Assembly: GCA_009733575.1 (NCBI GenBank)
Contig: ML769958.1
Coordinates: 1 to 30,033, forward strand
Length of the DNA: 30,033 nt
DNA from: Gymnopus androsaceus JB14
Taxonomy: Eukaryota; Basidiomycota; Agaricomycetes; Agaricales; Omphalotaceae
Direction of reading: 5' to 3'
In this document: positions 13,017 to 24,715 of the stretch, one piece after another
How positions within the stretch are numbered: position 1 is the first letter of the stretch
Layout: each line of letters begins with the position of its first letter
Program-made: the position numbers and the translations under genes
Notes under the pieces: generated by a model
What the model was told of the DNA's origin: nothing
Databases searched by the model: none
What the model saw: the letters and a program-made list of their open reading frames with translations, nothing else

Positions 13017-15329
13017 GTTTTGACACATTGATTGACGAATTGATTGTTTGATCTCCATAATAACTTCCTAATTTGAGCACTCCTTGTAATCAATCATGTG
13101 AAATTTTCATTCTATATACAGTAATCTATGTGCCTCCCAATAAATGTTGGCACTCCATATCTCCGCCACCGCCCATGCCAATCCCACCGCCCCCTCATAG
13201 GTTTATACAAATATGGCCACCACTCTAGATTGTTCCCTCACAGGTATATACAAAACATAAGCTGCAAACTGGAAAGCAAATGCTACTTGTTATGTTCAAT
13301 CCAAAATCACTGTTGCTGCTGCTGGCTGTCTGGAATCATCTTCATCATGAGGGATATCTGCAAGATCACTAGTAAAAATTGCCAGGTGAGCAAAATTGAA
13401 TTTAAAAATGAAAAGAAATAAAAACATACCATCCCTGGGCAGCCCATAACTTCAGCATGTTCGTTAACTTCACAGAATGGTATGCATTTCCGCGAATTGT
13501 GGCTAGACCTTGCATGATTACATTGTACTGTCTTGCTTGTGTTTGGGCAGTGAAGTTGATTGCGTCAAATTGCCCATGCCTATATTCTTCAATACAGTTG
13601 CAAACCTGTAGATTCAATCAGCAAGGGTTCTCCAAAACAGAAGAAGTTCACAAACAATGGTAATAACAAGCACCAAAACATTGTCAGGAACCTTCTCGTT
13701 GAAAAAATCACTGAATGTACGTGCAAGGCCATGTGAGTCTTCATAGAAGAACTTGTGGATGATTTCTCGAAATGCTGGGTGGGTATAGTTGTTTGCATGT
13801 CCCTTATAGCTGAATTAGCTTGGACAATAAAAACAGTGGTTTGAGAAACAAACCCCATCATCTTCCCCATCTTGGACATAGTTATCATCTGTGAGAAGAT
13901 CTTCAACCTTCTGCACAGCAAGATTAACAATGTCTTGGGAGTTGTGCCCTCTCTTGCTGGGAATTTCATCATTGCCAAGTGGAAGATTGTAGCGTGACTT
14001 CACAATAGGGGCAGCCACTTTCTTCAAGCTGCCCCTCCAGTGGCTTGTGCTCATGTAAAGCTGGACAGAACAAATGAGCATCGAAAAACATCAATTATTC
14101 AAATGCTTACAAGTTTGGCAATGTTGGGAAGATAATTATTCATGGTATCTAGCATCTTTGAGTTGTGAGTAAAATGGATAAAGAAGGAAACCTACCTTCC
14201 GTGACTGCAACATTCTGCATAAACAGTTCCTGTATCGCTTGCTGTATGAACCTGTTAAAGACTTCCTTGTGCGAGCTATCAACATTTTTAGGAAAGGGTT
14301 GCTCGAGGGCCATGTACAGATAGAGACAATTGAGTGCAGCTTTAATGAGTCAAAGATTGGACCCTTTGTAAAATGAATGAAGAGCAGGGTTAGTGTCATT
14401 TTGCTTGCTGTAAGGTTTTGCTGTATGTGTTTTGCTTGCTTGCTACTGTGCTGTTCTTCTGGAGCAGCTTCACCACCGGGTTCATCTAAAGGTGCAAGTT
14501 AATGCAACGTGAAGTACCTCAAAGTAATAAAAAAACCTACTTGACACTGCCGTCAGTTACAGAAGCTGACCTTGATCCATGCTCTGAAGGAACACCTGAC
14601 GCGCTCTCGATGTAGCCCTAGACGATAGCCCTAGATGGGTTCGTGGATGGAACCATAGACTGAGTTGAAGATGGAACTCTGGATTGGTTTGCTGACGAAA
14701 CCCTAGATTGAGCTTCCTGATAGAGCTGCAGAAAAAGACCAGTGGATGCGCTACCGGAAAAGAATTCAGGTAATTGAAGTACATAAATGCAAAAGCTCAC
14801 CAGAAGATTGTAGTACTGCAGTAGCATAGGCCTATTGTAGCATCAGCTTCTCGTGCATAAAGCTAGTTAGAAAAATCATATGTTGCTTGGTGGCAGCTAC
14901 AGGTGGAAATGTTTGCGATTTGGTCCTCATCACCTTCATGTTTGCCTGTCTTCATCCATGTCTGCTTTCAGGGATCATCAATAGAACTCTTGCAAAGCAT
15001 CATCAGTCCAACCCCTCAAACCCCTGCTGCTGAGCATGGCAGGCAAGAACTTTAGGATCAGGGAGCTCGAGGAAGTTGATTTCAGTTGGTGATGTTCCTC
15101 TGACGACATCCTATTCCATGCAGTTGGCTATCTGCTAATGAAAGATAGCTGACTTACAATTGCATGTAGCGCCATGTGAGCGCACCTCTCTTCCTCACCA
15201 TCCGACACCTCGTCAACTTCACTAGCTACCTAGGACAGGGTGCATTATCAGAGAGAACGGATATAAACAATAAGGGCTACCTTTCCCAAAATCAAACCGT
15301 CCATTCCATCCCCCACCTGCGTCAGCATC

Positions 15330-15784
15330 ACCGACCCATCCAGCCATCGAATTTGCCACCCATGCCCTCAAAATCGCTACCTATGCCTCGAGCCATCCCT
15401 TCGAAACTGCCACCCATGTTGCTCATACCTCCGCCCATATTACCCATGCCTCCATCCATGTTGCCATGCCTCCATTCATCTTGCCCATGCCTCCATCCAT
15501 ATTAGCCATGCCTCTGCCCATATTAGCCATGCCTCTGCCCATATTACCCATGCCTCTGCCCACATTGTCCATACCTCCTCCCATATTACCCATGCCATCC
15601 AATCCCGCCATCTCACCACCCATATTACCCATGCCCATGCTCATACTCACACCGCCACCACCCATTCCTCTGCCCATGTATCCATGGGCACCCACACAGC
15701 TGCTGCCAGCTGGCATACCACCCTTGCCCATATTGAACCCTGTGCCATTGCCCATGCTATTATCATGATTCAAGCCATGCGGTC
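15330..15784 (-). repeat. Gly/Met-rich tandem coding repeat (GMGNM units)
   Basis: On the minus strand the exon of the DUF6532 gene reads short repeats such as GRGMGNMGRGMANMGRGMAN. On the plus strand they appear as CCCATATTACCCATGCCTC units of 18 bases or multiples of nine. Near 15,464 one G of a GGG is missing relative to neighbouring units and shifts the frame; after the shift, NMDGGMGNMGGGMSNMGGSF continues. This is a low-complexity, slippage-prone tract, predicted disordered. Confidence 0.75.
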
Positions 15785-15787
15785 TAC

Positions 15788-16225
15788 TAGACATGGGTAC
15801 AAATGCAAAATGTTTGCGAATATTCGTGAATACATTTGCATTCGGCATTCAAATGTTGAATGGACATTCAAGTGCAAATGTCTGGTTTTGGGCAAGCGAA
15901 TGTTTCAGATATTCGTGCCCTTCTACATTCATTTTAATTGAATACCTACTCAGCATCAAAGAATTAAGTGGATCTTTTGATGTCTTTGTTTCGGACTCAC
16001 AACATCATATAAACTGAACATCTAAGCCCCAATAGTAGTGTACTACATTAAATATAACTATTATAATCATGTATTTATTTATCAAAACATTTGGGAATAC
16101 ATTTGAATATTTGACTAAAACATTCAAGAATATGAATGTTTTATATAAAAACATTCGCATTCGTGTGAATGTCCACTCGAATGCAAATGCTGAATGCATT
16201 CAAATGGCATTTGTGCCCATGTCTA
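15788..16225. mobile_element. hAT-type MITE inserted in a DUF6532 coding exon
   Basis: The terminal inverted repeats are TAGACATGGGTACAAATG and TAGACATGGGCACAAATG. The flanks CGGTCTAC (15,780-15,787) and CAGTCTAC (16,226-16,233) are an 8-bp duplication with one mismatch. The interior is AT-rich with many ATTCGAATG-like palindromes and no protein. Removing it and one flank joins NVAGMGGR to PHGLNHDNSM in frame, so it landed in an exon. Confidence 0.8.
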
Positions 16226-18088
16226 CAGTCTACCACCCATTCCAGCTACATTCCAGCCAGTATTTGACATGTTGTTATTATATGGAGGGGCGCCTTGGAA
16301 AGGCTCGTTTACTTTACCAAGGAAAAAAAAATATTCATCACATACTGGAAGTGTTTGAAGGGAACTTCGGGTACAGGGGTTCAGAGTTCTCAGTTGGGAT
16401 GGGTATCCAAAAGAAATAGCTTTAAACCCTTACCATTTGACCAGCAGCTGAGCCTATGGAGATGGCTGCCATATCTTGGCCTTGGAACAGATCAGGCCAG
16501 GTCAGTGCCTCAGCCTGAGGTGCTGGTTGAGGTTTGTTAGCTGGCTATACTGGTTTTTAGAACGGAAAGAAATCTAATAAATAAAGGATAGTACTCACCC
16601 GGCATTGCGCCTTCTTCTGCAGAGGTGCCATAGGATTGACTGGCTGAGAAGAATTGAGGTCGTTGATGTTCTTCTTCCGAGCTGCACGTTGGTTGCGGTT
16701 GTCACTTTTTCAGCGGTCTTCTCTAGCTGAGCGTGAGCTCCGCCTGTTCCTGCAGTCGCTCTAACCGGCTATAGTACAAAGGGCATTTAGTTGTATATAT
16801 CGGAGGGAAAATCCATGGTATTACTCGACGAGTGCTTTCGCCACCAGTGGCTTTGTTGCCTGCCATGGGATTTTGAGCTGCAGATAAAATGGTTAATGTT
16901 CCCTCATCATATACTGCAACTCATCTTGGGTTTTGGGCCTTCCCCTGCCAGCCATTGTAAGAGTAAGAAGCTGACTTCAAAGATGCTAGTGTGAGAGTGA
17001 GCGCTTGCTGTGGGTCCAACTCGAACCAAACATGTGCGTTGATCCAATTTCAGGGTGCGGCACAGTAGGCGGCGGACTCAAGAAAATAGTACATAGGGAG
17101 AGACTCATACACAGACTTACACTCCAAGCAATACTGCAGGTTACATTTACAACAGGAAAAACAAATGTACTACTACTTCCATACTTGGGGTGCAGGTCAG
17201 TCAGAGTACGGAGCAGCTCATGGTCCCATTACTAATGTGTGCATATCTGTGCACGCAATCAACAGGAAAGTCGAAGTGTGAGGTGTGAAACTTACTGCCT
17301 TTACAGGTAACAATGTAGTTTTCCTCGTCCAAGTCCCAGTCTTCTTCCTTGCATGCAGTGGCTCGACTAGCAGAGTTACTTTCCGATTCATCCTTTAGGA
17401 GGAGGATTCGGGGGAACATTTGGGGTGTCTGCAATGCAGGGTAAGGTTGGTGAAAGCTTCAGTCAGAAGGCAACGTACTTGAGGTTCTAGCTTGACGAAT
17501 ATACTCCTTTACCCTCAGCTCTATATTGGCAGCCTGGTATGCCTGTCGGTCAACCTGATCGATGCGCTGTTGGTGGAGTTCGAGAAGGAGTTTGGTTATC
17601 AAGACTTTTCACTTGAGCATCTTGTGTTCGTCGGCGAAAAGCCATTGCTGTTCGCAGGCAAGCCTGGCAACGATAGCTGCCTCTTCAACGGAGAGTTCGA
17701 AGTTCATCTACAGCAGTTTAAGACAAAGATACTTAATCATAAGGGCATCAAGCTTACCATTGAATCCTCCAATTCTTTTTGAATGAAGGTGGAAATGTCT
17801 TTTGCAAAAAATAACCCTGTTTGCAAAGCATTGGTTAGCATTAAAATACAAAATCGGCAGTGGAGCACCTTCTAGCTGCGGGCGTGGCATCTCGCGGTAG
17901 GAGGGGGCTTGTTGACTGAGCATGGTGTTGCGGTCGTGGTCGTGGTAGGAGGCTGAGCGTTGGTCATCGGCCCGAAACGGAAGGAGTTGCATCGTTGTGA
18001 TAAGCGCCATTTGGGCGCTATCTTCCATCTCTGAACTCTCACCATGCGAGTCCCAAACTTCCCTTCCATGATGAGCTGAGGCCTGCAT

Positions 18089-18568
18089 TCTCAACTTCCA
18101 GTGCTATCTTCCGGAATCAAAACGTCTCTGGGGGTAGCTTCAAGCTCTAGGATGTCTGAAGCGATTGAGTTACCCAGAAATCGGCGACGTGGGCTCAAGA
18201 CTTTATCTACACTTTTACGGATTCCTCTGCTTGGAGGTCAACCGCAGGCGAGTGGGCGACTGTTGAAGAATGGGTGGTATAAATGCCGCCTGCGGCTGCG
18301 GAGAACATGCCGCTGCTTCATGCTTTTGATTGGGGCGGGCTTGAGATGCCCGAAGGTCGATTGTGGGTGGGTCGTGTTGATTGCTTTGCAGAAGCATGCT
18401 GAAGGATTTTTCTTTCTTAAACCCTATAACCTTGCGGGGAAACCCCTCCTTTGCCCTGTTGAACATCTTTCGCCCCTTCCGCACCTACGCTGCTTCTCCT
18501 TAATGAAGGGCCACAGGTATATCGGGAGCATGGGTATGCTGCTAATCTCCAAAATTCATGAGGAATGC
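18089..18568 (-). other. 5' region of the DUF6532 gene, possible first exon
   Basis: A minus-strand frame (18,484-18,215) starts MFNRAKEGFPRK and continues with Pro/Gln-rich sequence. It could be the true N-terminus or only leader sequence. This interval and 22,438-22,696 were adjacent before the hAT element arrived, and formed the shared upstream region of the divergent DUF6532 and TET-like genes. Confidence 0.3.
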
Positions 18569-18576
18569 CTCAAGAG

Positions 18577-21500
18577 CAGTGTTGGAAGGGCTACGGTCAA
18601 TGGGCAAAAGTCATGGTCATTTTTTGATGACTAGTCATTGCCGGTCACTTTGTACGAAAAATGACCTGACTTTGAGTATTATTAAGCATTCATCAGCGCC
18701 CATGAGCGCCCATGGAGCGGCAGGCGGCATCCCATTCTAATCTAGTTTCTCCGATGCTCGATGCTCGAGCCCCACTCTAATTTAGTTTCTCCAATGCTCA
18801 AGCCTCATCCTGTTGATATAAATACCTTGCTCTAAATAACTTCCTCCAATGCTTGTCATGTCGATTTAAGTATATCTACATAGGTCTTTGATGTTTCTAT
18901 AGATGGAATGCAATGAATACATCCGCTTGAACATCGTAGTTACCTCGCACATTTCTTACAAACTATGTCAGCTGAATACAACCTCAATGGAATTGTGTGC
19001 TAAGTTTACGTTGGTCCGAAACCCAAAATACTTTGTCTCCGATCTTTCTCCTTTTTAAAAGCAAGATCAAAAAAGTCTGTTGTTGGAAATTTTCGACACA
19101 AACTTTCGAACTACAAGCAACCCATTTTCCATATGTCTCGCAGCTGGTACCGAGATCATTTCATTGATCATCCCGGGCTAGCCTTGAAGGACCCTGCTGC
19201 TATGTCCTCAGGTGTGAATGGGAAACCAAAGGTTATCTGCCGATACTGCTATCCACAACTCATCGCAGATCAGGAAGTGAATGATGCTCAGAGGGTATGG
19301 ATATGCATTCATTGTATTGTGCTATATGTGTATTCATCTTTCCAACAGTTTGCAACTGGAATGATTCAAGCTGTCCGTGACAGAGACATGATTATCCGCC
19401 AGTGTTAGTGTGATTCATTTCTCCATATCATTCTGGTTGTAATTATTTTTCTTCCAGTATTTGAAACAACAGCAGTAATACAAGCTCGGACCTCAACCAT
19501 GAATACACATTTACGCACTTGCCGTAATGTACCTCTGCTGGTGAAGCAACATGCGGAAAATCAAAAGAATGCCACTAAAGCACAACAAGCACACTTACAG
19601 ACAAGTCTTTCAGTGCCGATAATCCAACACCCCATTCCTGTAACCGGGAATCCCTATCCATCTTTTCCACAATCACAGCATTCCATGGCTCCCATGTATC
19701 AGATGCAATCTCACACTCCTGCTTCATTCGAGCCCCCCTCACCTGCACTCAGCTTTGCTAGCCTTGCACCATCTGATTCAATATCATCGCTTGGCGCAAG
19801 CTCAGATCTTGCTGTGCTACCACTGCCATCTGATCCTCATACTAGTATTTCACGAAAGCGGTCCCGAACAAGCTCCCATCACAGCTCTCCACAGTGGAGT
19901 GCAGCACAGCAAGTTCAGTTTGAAGAGCGGATTACCCGTCTTACTGCTTCTGCTGGTTTTTCTCTCTCATGGGTTGAGAATCCAGAGTTCCGTGCCCTGA
20001 TCCAAGAGTTCATGCCTTATGCAAAAATTCCCTCCCGGAAGGTCTTGACTAATCGCCTTCTGCCAAAGTTGGCTCAGACTTTCCGTGACCGTGCTCAGCA
20101 TGATGCTCAGGCAAACAATGCTAATGTTACAGCTCAATGTGATGGTTGGTCTGGAGTAAATCACCATCATTTGATAGCTTTCATGATAACAACAAATGGA
20201 AAGGTATCTTGATTCACTAATGATTTTATATAGAATAACTGACATTGATTTTAGGTTTATTATACTAGTGTATAAATATTTTGAAGAAAATTGACTTATA
20301 CTTTCAGGTACGGAGTGTACGTGTCCATGATGCTTCAAAGGAGCGGAAGACAGCAGTGAATCTCTTGAAGTTGATGCTTGATGTGATTGCAGAACTGGAA
20401 ACTAAATGGAAGGTTAATGTTGTAGCATTTACAGCTGATGCATCTGGGGAATCAAGAAAGGCACGCAAACTTTTAGTTCAGCAGCGCCCTTCACTTGTAG
20501 CACCTGACTGCTTTGCCCACCAAGTATGTAACTTTTTAAAACTTACATTGCAATCTTAATCAGGGTATACATACTAGGTGAACCTTATAGTTGGTGATTA
20601 CTTCAAAGTTGAAAAAGGATTCTTGAAGTTCAGTAAACAAGCAGCTGAGCTCATCACCTGGATCCGAAGCAAAACATATGTGCTTGCATTAATTCGGGAT
20701 GCTCAGATATCTAACAATGTGCCTGTGAATACAGTCATACGTGCAGTCTTAACACGCTGGACAAGTCATTACTTGGCTTTTCGCCGCCTTTTGGAGATGC
20801 GAGCAATTTTGGAATTTATTGTAACAAAGGATCGGATGCAGCCCGAAAGTCAACTTGTAACTGGTGACAAAAAATCAAAGGAAAAAGCACAAGCAATGAT
20901 CAAGGTGATTGAAAATCATGATTTTTGGCTTGCACTTGTCCGGTATGTATACTTCATAGAGGATACATGGTGACTGATTCCAGTCCATATAGAATCAAAA
21001 ATCATCTTGAACCACTTGCTATTGCTGCAAACATTACACAAAGTGCTTTTTGTAGGCTTGATGAAGTGCTCCTTACATTTGGTGCCTTATACCACCATTT
21101 CAACAATTTGAATGACCCAGTTGACAGGCACATCTGCACTGCTGTTCTCAATAGTCTTGAGGCACGATGGAAAAAATGTGACCAGGAGGTTCTTATTGCA
21201 GCTGTCTTACTGAATCCATTCATGGAGTCACCCTTCAGCAGAAGCCTTCACTATTTCAATAGAGCTGGTATCCTCACACTCTTCACTCGTCTCTATGCCC
21301 GATTTTTCACCAGGGGAAATGAGAATAACATCTCAACTTCCTTGTTTCGGAACTTGAACGATTATTATGCTGAGAAGGGACCATTCACTGGTGTTCCTCA
21401 GTTTCGGAGTGTTATGGATAAAATGGGTAAAGAGAATGTATGTTTTACTACAATTTAGTAATGTCAACTTACTTTGTACTCACATATGGGTCCAGAATCA

Positions 21501-22429
21501 TAGTCCTGACCCTGTTGAGTTCTGGAATGGACTCATCAGCTCCGATTCAGAGCCACTTGTCAGGCTAGCACTGCACATTTTCTCTATATGTGCAAACTCA
21601 GCTTCATGTGAACGCCTGTTCAGCATTTTTGGCAACACCCTCACCAAGCTTCGCAATAGACTGGGAACAAAAACCCTCACCTTACTTGCTGAACTGAAGA
21701 TGCATGTCCGTGATGAACATCTAGCCAATCAGACAGCAAAGAGGGTGAAAAGAGAGTTCGGACTTGCCAGAGAGGAGCGCTTAGCCAAGATGCAGGAGGT
21801 TTCAACCCAGCCAGTAACATCACCATCTTTGGAATCACCAGAAGCACCTACATACGGTTCCACTACTACTGCCAGCTCGGAAGCAGATACAGATGATACA
21901 GAGGTTGAAGATGAATTCCATGATATTACTTCCAACATGGAGGCAATGGCTGATGATGATGAAGAAGAGGACACCTATCTTACCTTTCCCTCACAGTTGT
22001 CCATCCCCCTTAAAGAACTCTTTGATTTCACTGCAAGGAGCTGGATTGCTGTTCACAATGTCAGTGCTGTGCGTAGCCTTGCAGAGGAGCTAGAGTTCTA
22101 TGAGCTTGCAGATGAAGATGGTGATGGAGGAGCAGGGATTGATGTTGCAGTCGATGAGACAGTTAGTTCAATTATTTAATTGTATAGTTAGTACGCTATT
22201 TATTTGTAAGACCATTCTTTGCACAAAGTCATGTAAAACTAGCTTGAGAGCAACCGAATGTCCCGCACGCGCGCAGCGCGGCAGCAGACACGTAACGGTC
22301 CGTCGCACCGTTTACCCGATGCCAAGCTGAGACAAACAGTCAAAAGGCAAGTCATCAAAACATGACCTTGACCACATTTACGTGCCGGTCAGTGACTTTG
22401 ATGCCCGTCAACTGACCTTGCCAACACTG
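18577..22429 (+). mobile_element. Complete hAT transposon with perfect 8-bp target duplication
   Basis: The element begins CAGTGTTGGAAGGG and ends with the complement of CAGTGTTGGCAAGG. It is flanked by identical CTCAAGAG repeats at 18,569-18,576 and 22,430-22,437. Both subterminal regions are full of GTCA/TGAC units, including an inverted GGTCATNTTTTGATGACT at about 18,615 and 22,350. The length is 3,853 bp. It encodes one uninterrupted transposase (19,133-22,179). The intact gene, ends and duplication point to recent transposition. Confidence 0.93.
19133..22179 (+). CDS. hAT family transposase with BED zinc finger, 893 aa, apparently intact
   Basis: Seven exons (19,133-19,294; 19,349-19,403; 19,458-20,203; 20,308-20,523; 20,578-20,942; 20,984-21,437; 21,496-22,179) total 2,682 nt with consistent phases and GT-AG borders. 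The N-terminal BED finger has its Cys pair in VICRYC and its His/Cys in THLRTC, completed across introns. A DUF659-type RNase H-like start follows (QCDGWSGVNHHHLIAFM; VVAFTADASGESRKARKLL; APDCFAHQVNLIVGDYF). The hAT C-terminal dimerisation region is clear (SASCERLFSIFGNTLTKLRN). An acidic tail (DDDEEEDTYL) closes the protein. It cuts and pastes the element by acting on its terminal repeats in the nucleus. No stop or frameshift was seen. Confidence 0.9.
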
Positions 22430-22437
22430 CTCAAGAG

Positions 22438-22696
22438 GCCCTTTATCATGTTCAATTTTGGGCTTGGGGTAGTTCAGCTTTGCTTGCCTCCTCTCTGCTA
22501 TGCTACAGTAGCTTTCATAACTTTCAGATCTCATAGGTGCAATACAAAGTCAAGGCCTTCCGTTGGTGCAAGCTGCATGAATTGAGGGTGTGTGGGCCGG
22601 ATTTTATGTCGCGTTGTGGGATGCGAGCATGGGAGGTCATGTGGGCGATCCTTTTTGGTAGGATGTGGGCGCCAAACAAACTTCGACCTCTCCCCC
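22438..22696 (+). promoter_or_regulatory. Upstream region of the TET-like gene, separated from its other half by the hAT element
   Basis: The sequence continues directly from 18,568 if the hAT and one target copy are removed. The segment CTACAGTAGCTTTCATAACTTT (about 22,502-22,523) resembles CTATAGTAGC plus TTTTGTAACTTT near 24,553-24,585 downstream of the gene; the meaning is unclear. No core promoter motif is certain. Confidence 0.3.
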
Positions 22697-24491
22697 ATGG
22701 TACCTCGGAAACGCAAGGCTACGGAACTGGAGCTGCTGCAGGCCTCTGCGCCCAGCAGTGTATCTGAGATATCCGGTACGTTGCCCCCCCCTGCCTCCTG
22801 CCTTGCCCTCTTTCCTTCGTGTGCCACTGGGCATCATTAGGCGACCCCGACTCTTGGGGACGCCAAGGATTGCCTTTTTTTTATGTAGACCTTTTTCCTA
22901 CCCCATACTTTCTGCTGCTCAGAACGCCGCTGACGCGTATTTTTCTAGGGTACCATACTACACGCAGCCACCAGTGCCTTCAGCCCGCGCTTCATCCAGT
23001 GCACCGGACTTTGTTGTCAAGATCAATGTCCAGGAGATGCTTATTGGAGCCCAGCATTCACTGACTCTGCTTGGGAACTCTGGCTATGAGGATGGGGTTG
23101 AGGAGTTCGATCCCAGGCTGTCCCGTGCGTTGCCCTCAGCTTGCCATCCCTCAGCTGCCATCCCTGCCTTCAGCCTGCTCTCCGTTCTCCTGGAGCCACT
23201 TCCCCCTCCTGATGCCCCAGGAGCACAGGCCCTATGTGGCAGATATGGCCCTGGATGACCGTGAGCGCAAGAAGATCAAGGACACCCAGTGCAAAAGTGT
23301 CAGAAACGCAGCGATGGGCTGCCACCAGGTCCAGGTGGAGACGGGTACCATCGCTCAGGCAGGTGGCAGTGGTGAAGTCTTGGGCCACCATGGCTGCTGC
23401 CGATTCGTCGTTGCCTTTCGGCTGCCCTTGCAGTCGATCGGGGTGGACGGGCCCCCAGGTAATTCCCCCATCCGACCATCCTGTCCTGTTCCCTGACGTC
23501 TTTTGAATCTCTGGCCTCATCCTGGTATCCTCTGACCCTAGGCATGCCCTCCTCCCTCTGCATTCACCCGCCTGCTGACCTTTTTCCGCAGCATGTGTCT
23601 TGTCTCTTCTGAAGCCCTGATGGCTTACTACCTAGCTGCATTTTTGGCCCGACCAGCTGGCTGGAAGGAGGTGATGGAGGGGGCTACGAAGGCCCTAGAT
23701 CAGGCGCTCCTGCAGCTGAAGCCCCCTACCAAATGCAGGAACCACCAACGGGGCGACTATGTGAGTATGCCCATGCGGCTATTCCTTCGGTGGGGGCCAG
23801 CAGGAGCCCATGAATTTTGCAGCATCTAAGCATAATGCTGCTGTGTTAGAGAAGGTTCTGGAGGACCCGTATATGCAGCGCTTTGCGCGGTTCGTGGATT
23901 GTACGTCACCCTTCTTAACTTCCCACCCTAACTCTAAACCCCCTCCAAAATTCCTTCTAGGTGGCATGCAGGCATATTTTCCACAGATTCATTGCCTCCT
24001 TCACATCCTCCACAGCCATCTTTCCGGCAACAACCCTGAACTCAAGCAGATCTTCCCTGGTGTTGGGTTTGCTGCCTGCCACCTTAACCTTGGTGCAAGC
24101 ACGCACCAAGCTGCATAACGACCTGAAGAATATCTTCTTTGCCGTCTGCGGAGGTGGGCGCCTTTGGGCTGTTCAACCACAGAACTGGAGCTGCACCTCA
24201 TCATGTGGGAGTTTGGCATTGTCGTCAAGTTTTCATCTGGCTGCAGCTTCCTCTTCCCATCAGCTACGGTCAGCCATGCCAATGTTCCCATTGGCTCCGA
24301 CGAACGCGCCACTCCAGTTGCCTTCTTTACCTCTGCTGGTAATCTCCATTACTTCCATAACAGCTTCATGACCAACAAAGAGTTCAGGGCAAAGGGCTTT
24401 GGGGGAGCAGCTGGAGGCTTGGAATGCATATAGGAGGGAGCTATGGAGGGTTGGCATGGACGTGTTGAAGGGTTCGGTTCAGGCGTTGTAG
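22697..24491 (+). pseudogene. Fungal TET/JBP-like 2OG-Fe(II) dioxygenase gene, frameshifted
   Basis: The likely start MVPRKRKATELELLQ (22,697) is followed by exons reading APDFVVKINVQEMLIG; EHRPYVADMALDDRERKKIK with CRFVVAFRLPLQSIG; ALMAYYLAAFLARPAGWKEV; SKHNAAVLEKVLEDPYMQRF; and the catalytic region. There LHNDLKN supplies the HxD iron ligands, GAFGLFNHRTG and ELHLIMWEFGIVVKF match the core strands, and FPSATVSHANVPI carries the distal His. This is the order of the Tet-like 2OG-Fe(II) domain of mushroom fungi, recognised from memory. Active members of the TET/JBP class oxidise 5-methylcytosine or thymine in DNA. Frame changes occur near 23,460-23,590, 24,100, 24,187 and 24,405, so this copy should be inactive. 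It is divergent to the DUF6532 gene and 225 bp upstream of the Plavaka gene. Confidence 0.6.
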
Positions 24492-24715
24492 ATGCAGATG
24501 TGGCTCAAGAGTTTTGCTACCGTACTGGGACCTGTAGGTTCCACCATGCATTGCTATAGTAGCTTTTGTAAGCTTTTGTAACTTTGAAATTCATTTGAGA
24601 ATTTTCTGCTATGATGAAGGGAGGGCTTTCTTATAAAACCATGCTTTGTGCACTAATTGAGTTGTAAGCTTTGGGGTTGAGCACCTACATGCATTCCTTA
24701 TCTCTTCCATCCACC
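24492..24715. other. Spacer between the TET-like and Plavaka genes
   Basis: This short AT-rich interval probably contains the 3' end of the TET-like transcript and the promoter of the transposase gene. The two genes are in the same orientation. Confidence 0.4.

Larger units (their letters stand above)
13296..18088 (-). pseudogene. DUF6532-domain protein gene, many exons, carrying a MITE and inactivating changes
   Basis: On the minus strand a string of short exons can be read. They are an N-terminal part (EDSAQMALITTMQLLPF; LFFAKDISTFIQKELEDSM; NFELSVEEAAIVARLACEQQ), a linker (NDLNSSQPVNPMAPLQKKAQ; ALTWPDLFQGQDMAAISIG), a Gly/Met-rich tract (15,780-15,330), and a C-terminal domain (CLYLYMALEQPFPKNVDSSH; AFREIIHKFFYEDSHG; VCNCIEEYRHGQFDAINF). 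The last part matches, from memory, DUF6532, a family greatly expanded in mushroom fungi; its function is unknown. Damage includes an in-frame TGA at 17,609-17,611, a one-base deletion in the Gly/Met tract near 15,464, a TAG near 14,632 and an exonic MITE (15,788-16,225). A phase problem near 17,440 is a further doubt. The first exon may lie upstream (about 18,230-18,470), and the 3' end is uncertain. Confidence 0.6.

Noticed and set aside
13128..13421. Plus-strand frame near the DUF6532 3' end
   Set aside because: It overlaps well supported minus-strand DUF6532 exons and introns and shows no domain.
15420..15620. Possible CRISPR-like array because of regular CCCATATTACCCATGCC units
   Set aside because: Units are contiguous coding repeats with no unique spacers, in a eukaryotic gene.
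15176..15768. Proline-rich plus-strand frames (PPILPMP repeats)
   Set aside because: They are the complement of the Gly/Met repeat exon, which joins properly to neighbouring minus-strand exons.
22258..22320. GC-rich CGCGCGCAGCGCGGC palindrome at the 3' side of the hAT as an independent element
   Set aside because: It lies inside the defined hAT boundaries and has no duplication of its own.
22537..22837. Several overlapping frames before and over the first TET-like exon
   Set aside because: Only the frame starting at 22,697 connects through introns to conserved downstream blocks.
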